64,000 bases of DNA from Qipengyuania mesophila (GTDB lineage: Bacteria; Pseudomonadota; Alphaproteobacteria; Sphingomonadales; Sphingomonadaceae). This document shows, piece by piece, positions 53,863 to 63,949 of this stretch. The notes beneath the pieces were generated by a model. The model made no database searches and was not told the origin of the DNA. It saw only the letters and a list, made by a program, of their open reading frames with translations. The translations under genes and the position numbers were made by a program. Every line of letters begins with the position of its first letter. The first letter of the stretch is position 1. Where the stretch lies: assembly GCF_019711655.1 (NCBI RefSeq), contig NZ_JAIGNU010000001.1, positions 1,149,501 to 1,213,500 of the forward strand. The letters run 5' to 3'.

Positions 53863-55974
53863 ATGCGAGGGATCGGATGGGCGGCGCTGGCGCTGCTGGC
53901 ACTGGGCGGTTGCAGCATGGGGGCAAGCGAGGCCGACGGCCCCACCCTGGCCACCGATGGCGTGACCGACGCCATGCTCGCGGCGGGCAATGGCGACGAA
54001 TGGCTGACCTATGGCGGCGACTACGACGAGCAGCGCTTCTCCCCGCTGAAGCAGATCAGCGATGCCAATGTCGGCGAACTCGGGCTCGCCTGGTCGGCCG
54101 ATCTCGACACGGCGCGCGGGCAGGAAGCCACCCCGCTGATGCACGACGGCGTGCTCTACATCTCCACCGCCTGGAGCATGGTGAAGGCCTATGACGCCCG
54201 GACCGGCGCGCTCAAATGGGCCTACGACCCCGAAGTGCCGCGGTCCAAGCTGGTCGAGGTCTGCTGCGATGCGGTCAACCGCGGCGTCGCGCTCTATGGC
54301 GACAAGCTCTATGTCGCGACGCTCGACGGGCGGCTGGTCGCGCTCAACCAGAAGACTGGCAAGGTGGTATGGGACAAGCTCACCATTCCCGAAGGATCGC
54401 AGATGGCGATCACCGGCGCACCGCGCATCGTCAAGGGCATGGTGCTGATCGGCTCGGCGGGCGCGGAATATTTCACCCGCGGCTATCTCGCCGCATTCGA
54501 CGCGCAGAGCGGCAAGGAACTGTGGCGCTTCTACACCGTGCCGGGCGATCCTTCTAAGGGCTTCGAGAACGAGGCCATGGAAAAGGCCGCCAAGACCTGG
54601 AGCGGCGATTGGTGGAAGCGCGGCGGCGGCGGCACGGTGTGGGATTCGATCACCTACGACGCCAAGACCGACCTGATCTATTTCGGCACTGCCAATGCCG
54701 AGCCGTGGAACCCCGCGCATCGCAATACCGACGGCGCGGGCGACAGCCTCTACACCGCCTCGATCGTCGCAGTGAAGCCGGCCACGGGCGAATATGTCTG
54801 GCACTTCCAGGAAACGCCCGAGGATCGCTGGGATTTCGATTCGAACCAGCAGATCACCGTCACCGACCTGACCATCGACGGCAAGCAGCGCCGCGTGGTG
54901 ATGCATGCGCCCAAGAACGGGTTCTTCTATGTGCTCGACGCGGCGACGGGCAAATTCATCTCGGGCAGGCCCTTCGTCGACGGGATCAACTGGGCGAGCG
55001 GGCTCGACCCGGTCACCGGCAAGCCCAAGGTCAATCCCGAGGCGAAATACGAAGTGACCGGCAAGCCCTTCGTCGGCGTGCCCGGTGCGGTGGGCGCGCA
55101 TAGCTGGTCGCCGATGAGCTACAGCCCGACCACGGGCCTCGTCTACATCCCGACCAACAACACCCCGCAATACTACATGGGCGATCCCGACTGGGAACCG
55201 GGCACGACGGGCTTCCAGCTCGGCCTCGACGTCAGCGGCGGCAACTTCCCCGCCGACAAGGCGACCCGCGCGGCCATCAAGGCAGGCCTCAACGGCGCGC
55301 TCGTCGCCTTCGACCCGGTGGCAGGCAAGGTGAAGTGGAAGGTCCCGCAGACGAGCCCGACCAATGGCGGCACGCTGGCGACCGCGGGCAATCTCGTCTT
55401 CCAGGGCACCTCGACCGGCCAGTTCAAGGCCTATACCGCCGACACCGGCAAGGAGCTGTGGTCCTTCGCGACGCAGACCGGCGTGCTCGCCGCACCGATG
55501 ACCTATGCCATCGACGGCGAGCAATATGTGGCGGTGCTGGTCGGATGGGGCGGTGTGTGGGACGTTTCGGCGGGCAAGCTCGGCGGCGGGATCACCCCCA
55601 ATGTCAGCCGCCTGCTGGTGTTCAAGCTGGGCGCCAAGGGCAGCCTGCCACCGCTCAAGCCGACCCCGGCGCTGGTTCTCGACCCTCCGGCACCCTCGGG
55701 TACGCCTCAACAGGTCGCGCTGGGCGAAAAGCTCTACAGCAACAGCTGCAGCGTCTGCCACGGCGTATCGGCGGTTTCGGGCGCGCTCAATCCCGACCTG
55801 CGCCACTCCTCCACACTCGGCAAGAAGGACCTTTGGCAGCAGGTCGTTCATGACGGGCTGCTGGCGGACAACGGCATGGTCGCCTGGAAGGACCAGTTCA
55901 GCCGCGACGAGATCGAGGCGATCCGGGTCTACGTGCTGAAACGCGCCAATGAGGACAAGGCGCTCGAGAAGTAG
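53863..55974 (+). CDS. PQQ-dependent quinohemoprotein alcohol dehydrogenase
   Basis: This 703-residue periplasmic enzyme has a lipoprotein-like signal (LALGGCSMG), an eight-bladed PQQ propeller with the adjacent-cysteine ring (VCCDAVNRG), and the metal/PQQ contact region ETPEDRWDFDSNQQ. A C-terminal cytochrome c domain has CSVCHG. It oxidises alcohols or aldehydes and passes electrons to its own heme, then to a cytochrome. PQQ biosynthesis genes are not in the window. Confidence 0.93.
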   Translation: MRGIGWAALALLALGGCSMGASEADGPTLATDGVTDAMLAAGNGDEWLTYGGDYDEQRFSPLKQISDANVGELGLAWSADLDTARGQEATPLMHDGVLYISTAWSMVKAYDARTGALKWAYDPEVPRSKLVEVCCDAVNRGVALYGDKLYVATLDGRLVALNQKTGKVVWDKLTIPEGSQMAITGAPRIVKGMVLIGSAGAEYFTRGYLAAFDAQSGKELWRFYTVPGDPSKGFENEAMEKAAKTWSGDWWKRGGGGTVWDSITYDAKTDLIYFGTANAEPWNPAHRNTDGAGDSLYTASIVAVKPATGEYVWHFQETPEDRWDFDSNQQITVTDLTIDGKQRRVVMHAPKNGFFYVLDAATGKFISGRPFVDGINWASGLDPVTGKPKVNPEAKYEVTGKPFVGVPGAVGAHSWSPMSYSPTTGLVYIPTNNTPQYYMGDPDWEPGTTGFQLGLDVSGGNFPADKATRAAIKAGLNGALVAFDPVAGKVKWKVPQTSPTNGGTLATAGNLVFQGTSTGQFKAYTADTGKELWSFATQTGVLAAPMTYAIDGEQYVAVLVGWGGVWDVSAGKLGGGITPNVSRLLVFKLGAKGSLPPLKPTPALVLDPPAPSGTPQQVALGEKLYSNSCSVCHGVSAVSGALNPDLRHSSTLGKKDLWQQVVHDGLLADNGMVAWKDQFSRDEIEAIRVYVLKRANEDKALEK

Positions 55975-55984
55975 GCCCGCGAGG

Positions 55985-56443
55985 ATGGAGGACCCGTCGG
56001 ACATTCGCAATTGGCAGCGAAGACCCGACGGGATCACCACTTCGGGACGGCTCGAGCCCGGCGATCCCGCGCGGCTGGCCGCGATCGGGATCAGGCACGT
56101 GGTCAACCTCGCGCTCGCCGATCACCCCGAAGCCTTGCCCGACGAGGCCGCGGCCCTGGCCGAGCAGGGGATCGGCTACACGCATATCCCCGTCGCTTTC
56201 GACGCGCCGAGCCATGCGCAGGTTGCGGAGCTTGCGAGCGTTTTGGCCAATGCAGAGGGGCCGGTGCACGTCCATTGCATCATGAACTACCGCGTCACGG
56301 CCTTCTTCTACCTGCTCGATATCGCCGCGGGCGTGCCCGAGCCCGAGGCCCGGGCACGCATGGCCGCGATATGGGACCCGCTGTCGAGCGACGACCCGCG
56401 GGTCGCACCATGGCGGGCGCTGCTCGCTTCCTCCGCGCCCTAG
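55985..56443 (+). CDS. DSP/PTP-like phosphatase (beta-lactamase-hydrolase-like family)
   Basis: This 152-residue protein has a phosphatase loop HVHCIMNYRVTAF, i.e. HC-x5-R with an Asn in the middle, as in the beta-lactamase hydrolase-like phosphatases. The N-terminus LGIRHVVNLALADHP fits the same family. ATG 55,985 is chosen behind a GAGG, 8 bp after the dehydrogenase stop. Its substrate is unknown. Confidence 0.82.
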   Translation: MEDPSDIRNWQRRPDGITTSGRLEPGDPARLAAIGIRHVVNLALADHPEALPDEAAALAEQGIGYTHIPVAFDAPSHAQVAELASVLANAEGPVHVHCIMNYRVTAFFYLLDIAAGVPEPEARARMAAIWDPLSSDDPRVAPWRALLASSAP

Positions 56444-56492
56444 CCGCCGGCCTCCTTCCGGGCCTGCCGGGCCGCCTGGATGAAACGGAATG

Positions 56493-57347
56493 TCAGCCCC
56501 TGAAGACAATTGTCCGCTTGCCGTTGAGGAGCACGCGCTCCTCAAGGTGCAGACGCACCGCCTCGGCCAAGACGCGGCTCTCGATGTCGCGCCCCTTGCG
56601 GACCAGTTGCTCGGGCGTATCGGCGTGGCTGATCGGTTCGACATCCTGGTGGATGATCGGCCCTTCGTCGAGATCGGTGGTGACGTAATGCGCACTCGCG
56701 CCGATCATCTTGACCCCGCGCTCATAGGCCTGGTGATAGGGCTTGGCGCCCTTGAAACCCGGCAGGAAGCTGTGATGGATGTTGATGCAGCGCCCGGCGA
56801 AATGCGCCGCCTGCTCGTCCGACAATATCTGCATGTAGCGCGCGAGCACCACCAGTTCGGCCCCGGTGTTGTCCGCGATGGCGCGGACCTGCGCCTCCTG
56901 CTCGGCCTTGGTCTCGCGGGTGAGCGGCAGGTGATGGAAGGGGATGTCGCCCAGATGCGTGTGTTCGATCGCCTCCCGCGGATGGTTGGAGACGATGGCG
57001 ACCGGCTCCATCGGCAGTTCGCCGATGCGCCAGCGATAGAGCAGATCGGCGAGGCAATGGTCGAACTTGCTGACCATGATCAGCACACGGCGCGGTCGGT
57101 CGCGCAGGGCGAGCTTCCATTCCATGCCGTGGTCCGCGGCAAGCCCTGCAAATTGCTCGCGGATTGCCGCGCGCGAAGCGTCGCCCGGATCGAATTCGAC
57201 GCGCATGAAGAAAGCGTCGCTGGTGCGGTCGTTGAACTGCTGCGCTTCGAGGATATTGCCACCGCGCTCGAACAGGAACGAGGTGACGCGCGCGGTGATG
57301 CCCGGGCGATCGGCGCAGGAGAGGGTGAGGACAAGCGGTTCGGACAT
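56493..57347 (-). CDS. purU: Formyltetrahydrofolate deformylase
   Basis: This 284-residue enzyme hydrolyses 10-formyl-THF to formate and THF. It has an N-terminal ACT domain ([20 protein letters not shown]) and a formyltransferase-fold domain with the conserved active-site block [12 protein letters not shown], and Asp in TDLDEGPI. The formate it makes supports the PurT gene downstream in the neighbourhood (58,811). ATG 57,347 matches the ACT domain start. Confidence 0.94.
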   Translation of the reverse strand: MSEPLVLTLSCADRPGITARVTSFLFERGGNILEAQQFNDRTSDAFFMRVEFDPGDASRAAIREQFAGLAADHGMEWKLALRDRPRRVLIMVSKFDHCLADLLYRWRIGELPMEPVAIVSNHPREAIEHTHLGDIPFHHLPLTRETKAEQEAQVRAIADNTGAELVVLARYMQILSDEQAAHFAGRCINIHHSFLPGFKGAKPYHQAYERGVKMIGASAHYVTTDLDEGPIIHQDVEPISHADTPEQLVRKGRDIESRVLAEAVRLHLEERVLLNGKRTIVFRG

Positions 57348-57421
57348 GGCGGTTCCATGTCCCGCGGCGCCTTGCCGAGGCAAGCCCAAACGCGTTTGTC
57401 GGCCGTCAAGGCAAGCTTAGG

Positions 57422-57745
57422 CTAATCGAAGTCGAACACCACCTTGCGCATTCCTGCCTCGAATAGAGCGGCCTCGACGATTGCCCTCTCCTTTTCATCG
57501 AGCGGCGTCTCGCAGCTCACGACATGGGCGATGGGTTCGCGCATCTCGAATGCGCCTTCGGCCAGGACCTTGCGGATCGCCCGGACGATGGTGTCCTCGA
57601 GACAACGCGGATCGGAGACGATCGATGTGTCGGAAGAGAAGGCGAATTTTGCCGGCTGATCGGCAAAGGCCCGGGTTGCACGGTGCGTGACCTGCACCCG
57701 GTCCCGATAGATTGCGACGTCGACGTCGAGACGATGTATTGTCAT
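57422..57745 (-). CDS. Hypothetical protein, unrecognised
   Basis: This 107-residue protein has alternating beta strands and no signal or membrane segment. It begins MTIHRLDVDVAIYRDRVQVT and ends in RKVVFDFD. It starts 1 bp from the nitronate monooxygenase stop and continues the same operon. Its family was not identified. Confidence 0.6.
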   Translation of the reverse strand: MTIHRLDVDVAIYRDRVQVTHRATRAFADQPAKFAFSSDTSIVSDPRCLEDTIVRAIRKVLAEGAFEMREPIAHVVSCETPLDEKERAIVEAALFEAGMRKVVFDFD

Positions 57746-57746
57746 T

Positions 57747-58763
57747 TCAGCGTCGGGTTAGCGCCTCTTCGCTCTGCGCCATCAGCTTCTCGATAATCAC
57801 GGCGACAGGTTCTTCTTCCTTGAGCATCCCGACCGACTGGCCGGCCATCAGACTGCCGTTCTCGACGTCGCCGTCGATCACTGCCCGACGCAGCGCGCCT
57901 GCCCAATAATGCTCGATCTGCAGTTGAGCCTCATCCATCGCGAGGCCCCCACTATCCAGAACGCCTGCGACCTCGATCTGTTTCCGGGTAAATTCCTCGG
58001 TTCCCTTGTTTTTCAGCGCACGGACCGGGATCACCGGGAGGCGCGGATCGACCTGGACGCTGGCGATCGCGTCACGTGCGGAAGCGCGGAAGAAGGCCTT
58101 CTTGAAGTCGGGATGGGCGATGCTCTCGGTCGCGCAGGCGAAGCGGGTTCCGAGCTGGACACCCGCCGCACCCATTTCGAGATAGCCCGCGATCGCCTGG
58201 CCGCGACCGATCCCGCCGGCGACGAAAATCAGGTGTTCCTCGGCCAGTTCGGGGAGCATTTCCTGCGCCAACACGCTGGTCGAGACCGGGCCGATATGGC
58301 CGCCGGCCTCCATGCCCTCGATCACCAGCGCATCGGCGCCCGAGCGCAGCAGTTTCTTGGCCAGCGCCAGCGTGGGGGCGAAGCAGATCACCTTGGCGGG
58401 ATTTTGCCCACCCTTGATCGCCTCGACGCTGCCCTTGGGCGGGATTCCGCCGGCGAGCACGACATGGCCGACGCCATGTTTCTCGCACACCTGGATCAGA
58501 TCGAACAGATCGGGGTGCATGGTGATGAGGTTGACGCCGAAGGGCTTGTCGGTGAGCGCTTTGGTCGCCGCGATCTCGCGGTCGAGCAGCTCGGGCGTCA
58601 TCGCCCCGCAGGCGATCACGCCGAAGCCGCCGGCGTTGGAGATGGCGGAGACGAGATTGCGTTCGGAGACCCAGCTCATCGCGCCGCACAGGATCGCGGT
58701 GTCGGAACCAAGAAAATCGCAGCCGCGCTGCATCAGATGGGCGGTCTTGGGATAGGTGTTCAT
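57747..58763 (-). CDS. Nitronate monooxygenase (2-nitropropane dioxygenase-like)
   Basis: This 338-residue FMN enzyme has AMSWVSERNLVSAISNAGGF near the N-terminus, the phosphate loop EGMEAGGHIGP and the FMN site AGGIGRGQAI. It detoxifies alkyl nitronates or propionate-3-nitronate. It is cotranscribed with the hypothetical gene that follows it. Confidence 0.9.
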   Translation of the reverse strand: MNTYPKTAHLMQRGCDFLGSDTAILCGAMSWVSERNLVSAISNAGGFGVIACGAMTPELLDREIAATKALTDKPFGVNLITMHPDLFDLIQVCEKHGVGHVVLAGGIPPKGSVEAIKGGQNPAKVICFAPTLALAKKLLRSGADALVIEGMEAGGHIGPVSTSVLAQEMLPELAEEHLIFVAGGIGRGQAIAGYLEMGAAGVQLGTRFACATESIAHPDFKKAFFRASARDAIASVQVDPRLPVIPVRALKNKGTEEFTRKQIEVAGVLDSGGLAMDEAQLQIEHYWAGALRRAVIDGDVENGSLMAGQSVGMLKEEEPVAVIIEKLMAQSEEALTRR

Positions 58764-58810
58764 ATGCAGGGCGCTTAGGGCGGCCCTGCCGTTACGGCAA
58801 GCAGGATGCG

Positions 58811-59971
58811 TCAGTCGCCGTAGAGGATCCGCACCCTGTGCGCCGCATCGCGGGCCTTGCGGCGCGCCTCGTCGGTGTCGCCCGCGGTGGCCAGAGCCAC
58901 ACCCATCCGGCGATAGGGTCGGCTGGTGGGCTTGGCGAAGATACGGATATCGGCACCATCGGCCATCGCCTCTGCCAGCCCTTCGTAGGCCAGGCTCGCG
59001 CTGTCGCGTTCGGCGAGGATGACCGCGCTCGCGGCGGGTCGCGCGCGCAGTTCGCCGGGGATCGGCAGGCCCATCACGGCTCGGGCGTGGAGGTCGAATT
59101 CGGTCAGGTTCTGGCTGACCAGCGTGACCATGCCGGTATCGTGCGGGCGCGGGCTGAGTTCGGAGAAGATCACCTCCTCGCCGCGCACGAAGAACTCGAC
59201 CCCGAACAGGCCGTAGCCGCCGAGATCGTCGACCACCTTGCGGGCCATCTCCTGCGCCTTGTCGATGGCGGTGTCGGACATCGGGGTCGGCTGCCAGCTT
59301 TCCTGGTAATCGCCGCGTTCCTGCCGGTGGCCGATCGGGGGGCAGAAGATCACCCCGTCCTTGTGACGCACCGTCAGCAGCGTGATCTCGTAATCGAAAT
59401 CGACGAATTGCTCGACGATCACGCGCTGGCGGTCGCCGCGCATGTTGGCGCAGGCGTAGTCCCAGGCTTCTTCGAGCCCTGCTTCGCTGCGCACGGTAGA
59501 CTGGCCCTTGCCGCTCGACGACATTACCGGCTTGATGACACAGGGCAGGCCCGTGTGCTGCGCGGCGGCCTTCACCTCCTCGAGGTTCTTGGCGTAGCGG
59601 TATTTCGAGGTGACGAGCCCGAGCTCGTTCGCGGCGAGATCGCGGATCGCGTCGCGGTTCATCGTCAGTTGCGCCGCGCGCGCGGAGGGCACGACGGTGA
59701 AGCCCTCTTCCTCCAGCTCGGCGAGAACCGAAGTGCGGATCGCCTCGATCTCGGGAACGATGTAGTCGGGCCGGTGCTTCTCCGCAGCCTCGCGCAGCCT
59801 TTCGCCATCGAGCATGGAGAAGACTTCGCGCGCATCGGCCAGCTGCATGGCGGGCGCATCATCATAGGAATCGCAGGCGACGACATAAGCGCCGAGGCGC
59901 TTGGCCGAAATGACGAATTCGCGCCCAAGTTCGCCCGAGCCGAGCAGGAGGATTGTGGATGTGTGGCTCAT
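58811..59971 (-). CDS. purT: Formate-dependent GAR transformylase
   Basis: This 386-residue ATP-grasp enzyme uses ATP and formate to formylate glycinamide ribonucleotide in purine synthesis. It starts with [20 protein letters not shown], binds ATP with the [12 protein letters not shown] loop and has [20 protein letters not shown] near the metal site. ATG 59,971 is chosen for its AGGAGCGCC spacing. Formate from purU is a plausible source. Confidence 0.95.
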   Translation of the reverse strand: MSHTSTILLLGSGELGREFVISAKRLGAYVVACDSYDDAPAMQLADAREVFSMLDGERLREAAEKHRPDYIVPEIEAIRTSVLAELEEEGFTVVPSARAAQLTMNRDAIRDLAANELGLVTSKYRYAKNLEEVKAAAQHTGLPCVIKPVMSSSGKGQSTVRSEAGLEEAWDYACANMRGDRQRVIVEQFVDFDYEITLLTVRHKDGVIFCPPIGHRQERGDYQESWQPTPMSDTAIDKAQEMARKVVDDLGGYGLFGVEFFVRGEEVIFSELSPRPHDTGMVTLVSQNLTEFDLHARAVMGLPIPGELRARPAASAVILAERDSASLAYEGLAEAMADGADIRIFAKPTSRPYRRMGVALATAGDTDEARRKARDAAHRVRILYGD

Positions 59972-59981
59972 GGCGCTCCTG

Positions 59982-60254
59982 TCAGTTCTTACGCTCATCG
60001 GCATCGGATCCATGTAAGCGGCGCCGCCCCACATAGTGAAAAATCAGCGCCGTGATGAAGGATGCGAGAAACAACAAAAAGGCGGCCTTTAGGACGTCTG
60101 CAAGGACTGCTGCGTGCCCCATCTCCGCAAATGCCCCGGACTGTTGCTGGTGCAAGATCGCCAAGACAAGTAGTATCGAAAACACCGAAAAGGCGCGCCA
60201 CGTGCTGCGGACAATTGATGCCCACCCATCGATCAGAGGGTCGCGCCGGTTCAA
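59982..60254 (-). CDS. Small two-helix membrane protein
   Basis: This 90-residue protein has two membrane helices (about 23-34 and 49-70) and a basic C-terminal tail. It begins 4 bp inside the lysC stop and ends 11 bp before purT, so it is in the same operon. Its function is unknown. Confidence 0.6.
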   Translation of the reverse strand: MNRRDPLIDGWASIVRSTWRAFSVFSILLVLAILHQQQSGAFAEMGHAAVLADVLKAAFLLFLASFITALIFHYVGRRRLHGSDADERKN

Positions 60255-61531
60255 GCAGCCTCATCCGCCGCATCCAGCCCGTAGGCGGTGTGCAGCACGC
60301 GCACTGCGAGTTCGGTCTCGTCCTCGTCGATCATCACGCTGACCTTGATCTCCGACGTGGTGATCGCCTGGATGTTGATTCCGCGATCGGCGAGCGCCTG
60401 GAACATCGTCGCGGCAACGCCCGCGTGGCTCTTCATGCCCACGCCGACGACCGAAATCTTGGCGATCTTGCTGTCGGTGATCAGGCGGTTGTAGCCGATG
60501 TCGTCGCGCCGGTCCTCGAGCAGCGCCTGCGCGCGCGCAAGGTCGGCTTGCGGCACGGTGAAGGTCACGTCGGTCTCGCCCTTGTCGCGACCGACGTTCT
60601 GGATGATCATGTCGACATTGATCGCCGCCTTGGCCAGCGGGTCGAAGATATGCGCCACCGCACCGGGCTTGTCGGGCACGCGGGTGAGGATCACCTTGGC
60701 CTCGTTCTTGTCATGCGCGATGCCGGTCACGTGCTGGCGTTCCATGTCGCCCTTCTCCACCAACTGGTTCATTTCTTCTTCCGACACGATCATCGTGCCG
60801 GGGTGATCGTCGGCGGGAATGGCATCCTCGCCGACGAAGCTGGAGAGGACCTGCACGCGCACGCCCTCTTTCATGGCGAGCCCGACCGAACGCGTCTGGA
60901 GCACCTTGGCCCCGACGCTCGCGAGCTCGAGCATTTCCTCGTAGGTCACCGCCTTCTGCTTCTTCGCCTTGGCGACGATGCGCGGATCGGTGGTGTAGAC
61001 GCCGTCGACATCGGTGTAGATGTCGCAGCGATCGGCCTTGATAGCCGCCGCCACGGCCACCGCCGAAGTGTCCGAACCGCCGCGACCGAGCGTGGTCACG
61101 CGGCCGTCGTCGCCCAGACCCTGGAAGCCGGGGATCACCGCGATCTCGCCGGCCCGCATGCTGGCGACGAGCGCCTCGGCATCGATGCTCTCGATGCGCG
61201 CCTTGGCATGCGCCTCGATCGTGTGGATCGGCAACTGCCAGCCGAGCCAGCTGCGCGCCTTGCACCCGAGCGACTGAAGCGTCAGCGCGAGAAGACCGCT
61301 GGTGACCTGTTCACCGCTGGCGACGACGACGTCGTATTCGGCCGGGTCGTAGAGCGCATTGGCCTCGCGGCAGAAATTGACCAGCCGGTCGGTCTCGCCG
61401 GCCATGGCGGAAACGACCACCGCGACCTCGTGCCCGCGCGCGGCCTGCTTGCGCACGATATTCGCCACGCGCCGGATGCGCTCGGTCCCCGCCATCGAGG
61501 TGCCGCCGAATTTCATCACGATACGGGCCAA
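60251..61531 (-). CDS. lysC: Aspartate kinase
   Basis: This 426-residue enzyme starts MARIVMKFGGTSMAGTERIR, phosphorylates aspartate and opens the lysine, threonine and methionine pathways. The N-terminal kinase domain has KFGGTS, and two C-terminal ACT domains carry the feedback site. The TTG at 61,531 is chosen because GGAG lies upstream and the next in-frame ATG (Met6) falls only just before KFGG. It is divergent from ubiG. Confidence 0.92.
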   Translation of the reverse strand: MARIVMKFGGTSMAGTERIRRVANIVRKQAARGHEVAVVVSAMAGETDRLVNFCREANALYDPAEYDVVVASGEQVTSGLLALTLQSLGCKARSWLGWQLPIHTIEAHAKARIESIDAEALVASMRAGEIAVIPGFQGLGDDGRVTTLGRGGSDTSAVAVAAAIKADRCDIYTDVDGVYTTDPRIVAKAKKQKAVTYEEMLELASVGAKVLQTRSVGLAMKEGVRVQVLSSFVGEDAIPADDHPGTMIVSEEEMNQLVEKGDMERQHVTGIAHDKNEAKVILTRVPDKPGAVAHIFDPLAKAAINVDMIIQNVGRDKGETDVTFTVPQADLARAQALLEDRRDDIGYNRLITDSKIAKISVVGVGMKSHAGVAATMFQALADRGINIQAITTSEIKVSVMIDEDETELAVRVLHTAYGLDAADEAA

Positions 61532-61584
61532 GCGCAAGGGTCTCCGTGCTGGAATGCGTGAGGCTAGGCTGCTAGCCACGCCGC

Positions 61585-62340
61585 ATGAGCGATGCAACCA
61601 CGCAAGAGCGTAGCAAAACTTCGGGCGGCCAAACGATCCGGCCCGACGAAGCCGCGCATTTCGGACAGCTGGCCAAGGACTGGTGGGATCCCAAGGGTTC
61701 CTCGGCCATGCTCCACCGGCTCAACCCGGTCCGGCTGCAGTTCCTGCGCGCAGCGGTGGACCTGCACTGGGCGAACGATGTCGAGGCGCGTCGCCCGCTG
61801 GCCGGCAAGTCCGCGCTCGATGTCGGTTGCGGCGCCGGCCTGCTGTGCGAGCCGCTGACGCGGCTGGGCGCCGAGGTGACGGGCGTCGATGCCGCACCCG
61901 AAAATGTCGCCGCCGCCGTCCTACATGCCGAGGGCGCGGGGCTCGACATCCGCTACATGGCAGGCGAGATCGGCGATCTCGACATCGGCACGTTCGACCT
62001 CGTCACCGCGATGGAGGTGATCGAGCACGTCGCCGACAAGCGCGCCTTCGTCGCGGCGCTGGCCGCGCGGCTTGTGCCAGGTGGCCTCATGGTCCTTTCC
62101 ACCCCCAATCGCACGCCGCAATCGCGCCTGCTGATGATCGGCGCCGCCGAGGGCCTCGGGATGATCCCGAGGGGCACGCATCACTGGGACGATTTCATCA
62201 CCCCCGACGAACTCGGCGAGCTGCTGGATGAGGCGGGCCTCGAGATGGGCGAGCCCAGGGGTATCGGCTTTTCGCCCGCCAAGGGGCTGCACCTGTCCAA
62301 CGACCTCGCGCTCAACTACATCGTCACCGCCCGCAAATAG
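61585..62340 (+). CDS. ubiG: Ubiquinone biosynthesis O-methyltransferase
   Basis: This 251-residue SAM-dependent methyltransferase catalyses the O-methylation steps of ubiquinone synthesis. It has DVGCGAGLLCEPL (SAM loop), the VTAMEVIEHVAD motif and the UbiG start HFGQLAKDWWDPKG. It is convergent with the GDPD gene. Confidence 0.94.
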   Translation: MSDATTQERSKTSGGQTIRPDEAAHFGQLAKDWWDPKGSSAMLHRLNPVRLQFLRAAVDLHWANDVEARRPLAGKSALDVGCGAGLLCEPLTRLGAEVTGVDAAPENVAAAVLHAEGAGLDIRYMAGEIGDLDIGTFDLVTAMEVIEHVADKRAFVAALAARLVPGGLMVLSTPNRTPQSRLLMIGAAEGLGMIPRGTHHWDDFITPDELGELLDEAGLEMGEPRGIGFSPAKGLHLSNDLALNYIVTARK

Positions 62341-62343
62341 ACC

Positions 62344-63396
62344 CTAGCCGCACCACCCGTTCCAGACCTGTTTGGGCAGCAAGACGACCTTGCCCGGATC
62401 ATCGGTGAACACCCCGTCGACCTTTGCGGATACGAGCAGGTCGTACATGTGGTTATAGCAGCCCTCTTCACCCTCTCCTCCCGGGCGGCGGAATGCCACC
62501 GGCAGGAATCCATTCTCCTTGCGCAAGGTCCAGCCGTGAACCTTGAGGCCGGCGTCATGCGCGGCATCGACAAGCCCGGTCGGCGAACCCTCAGCGGTGA
62601 ACAAGAGTCTGAAATCGGCGCCGATCACATCCGCGTAGGTGGCGACTTCGGCCAGACCGGAAGCGCTGAGCATAGCCGCGTAGGTCATCGACGGCTCGTC
62701 CGCAGGGCCGCCTTGCGAAGCCACAAGTTGGACCAACGGCACTTCGATCATGGCATTGAGCCGACGCAGGGTGGTGACTTCGAAACTCTGCACGAAGACC
62801 GGATCGACGGCGTCGTCGAGATCGGCTTCGCGCAACGCGGTAACCAGCAGGTCGACCGTATCGAAGCCCTCCTGCAACAGGAATTCGGGGTGCTTCAGCT
62901 CAGGGTAGATACCCACTCGCCGCCCAGTCTCCCGCTCTTTGGCAGCAACCAGCCGAAGGATTTCGGCGAAAGTCGGCACTGTGTACAGGCCGTCGAATTC
63001 GGCGTTTCCCGGCCGCAATGTCGGCAGCCGTTCCTTGGCGCGCAATGTGCGCAATTCGGCCAGCGTGAAGTCTTCTGCGAACCAACCATTGACCAGTCGT
63101 CCGTCGATCGTCTTGCCCCGGCGGCGGTCGGCGAATTCCTCGTGATCAGCGACGTCGGTCGTGTCGGAGAGTTCGTTTTCGTGCCGCGCCACCAGCACGA
63201 GATCCTTTGTGACGACGAGGTCGGGTTCGATATAGTCCGCGCCCTGATCGATCGCGCGCTCATAGGCGGCCAGCGTATGCTCGGGCCGCTCGCCGCTCGC
63301 GCCGCGATGCGCGATGACGATGAAATCCTCGCCCGGGGCAGCCGCGACCGGCGTCGCGACCAGCGCCGCGAGGATCAGGAGAAGTGCGCGGACCAT
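62344..63396 (-). CDS. Exported glycerophosphodiester phosphodiesterase
   Basis: This 350-residue GDPD enzyme has a signal peptide (LLLILAALVATPVAAAPGED) and the family core IAHRGASGERPEHTLAAY, EPDLVVTKD and HGWTL. It cleaves glycerophosphodiesters to glycerol-3-phosphate. ATG 63,396 overlaps the ArsC/Spx gene stop by about 22 bases. It is convergent with ubiG. Confidence 0.9.
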   Translation of the reverse strand: MVRALLLILAALVATPVAAAPGEDFIVIAHRGASGERPEHTLAAYERAIDQGADYIEPDLVVTKDLVLVARHENELSDTTDVADHEEFADRRRGKTIDGRLVNGWFAEDFTLAELRTLRAKERLPTLRPGNAEFDGLYTVPTFAEILRLVAAKERETGRRVGIYPELKHPEFLLQEGFDTVDLLVTALREADLDDAVDPVFVQSFEVTTLRRLNAMIEVPLVQLVASQGGPADEPSMTYAAMLSASGLAEVATYADVIGADFRLLFTAEGSPTGLVDAAHDAGLKVHGWTLRKENGFLPVAFRRPGGEGEEGCYNHMYDLLVSAKVDGVFTDDPGKVVLLPKQVWNGWCG

Positions 63397-63722
63397 TCGT
63401 CTTCCTTGAAACCGACCAGCAGGGCCCCGTGGTGTTCGACCACCGGCCGCTTGATCATCGAGGGGTTCTCTTGCAGCAATGTGACGGCCTTGGCGGCATC
63501 GATATCGGCCTTCTGCGCGTCGCTCAGCTTGCGGAAGGTGGTGCCGCGGCGGTTGAGCACGGTGTCGACGCCCGCGGCCTCGATCCACGCGGCCAGCTTG
63601 CCCGCATCTGCGCCTTCCTTCTTGTAATCGTGGAAGCTGTAATCGAGCCCGTGCGCGTCGAGCCAATTGCGCGCCTTCTTGACCGTGTCGCAATTGGGAA
63701 TGCCGTAGAGATGGATGGTCAA
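63375..63722 (-). CDS. ArsC/Spx-like thioredoxin-fold protein
   Basis: This 115-residue protein has MTIHLYGIPNCDTVKKARNW with one N-terminal cysteine (no CxxC), and RPVVEH. It is the YffB/Spx-like subgroup of the ArsC family, and arsenate reduction is not proved. TTG 63,722 aligns the start with the family; ATG 63,749 is an in-frame alternative. It overlaps the GDPD start. Confidence 0.8.
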   Translation of the reverse strand: MTIHLYGIPNCDTVKKARNWLDAHGLDYSFHDYKKEGADAGKLAAWIEAAGVDTVLNRRGTTFRKLSDAQKADIDAAKAVTLLQENPSMIKRPVVEHHGALLVGFKEDEWSAHFS

Positions 63723-63930
63723 AATGTTTGTCCTAAAAGGGTGAAGCATAGGGAGCACAGTCCGGGCGCGCAAAAGCGCCGGGAGCTGAATTACGCGCGA
63801 TTCCCGAGATTTGTATGGTGATCGCGGGCGCACTCGCGGCTTCTAACCTGTCGGATCGCTGCAGGACAGGGCCGAAGTTGGAACAGGGAATCTCAGCAGG
63901 TAGCGACGGCCGAAAAGTCCGATCCTACCA

Positions 63931-63949
63931 GTTGGGAAATTTTCCCAAC
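63931..63949. promoter_or_regulatory. 19-bp perfect palindrome near the window end
   Basis: GTTGGGAAA-T-TTTCCCAAC is a perfect 9-1-9 palindrome in the 170-bp gap after the ArsC/Spx gene. It may be a regulator-binding site or a short hairpin. No gene was seen in the rest of the gap. Confidence 0.4.

Noticed and set aside
53827-56106. A 759-codon minus-strand frame opposite the PQQ dehydrogenase
   Set aside because: Antisense to a complete, motif-rich enzyme; no domain on the minus strand.
63375-63722. Arsenate reductase (ArsC) as part of metal resistance
   Set aside because: It is chromosomal, 15 kb beyond the island, with no arsenic genes nearby, and belongs to the YffB/Spx-like subgroup whose members are not proven arsenate reductases.
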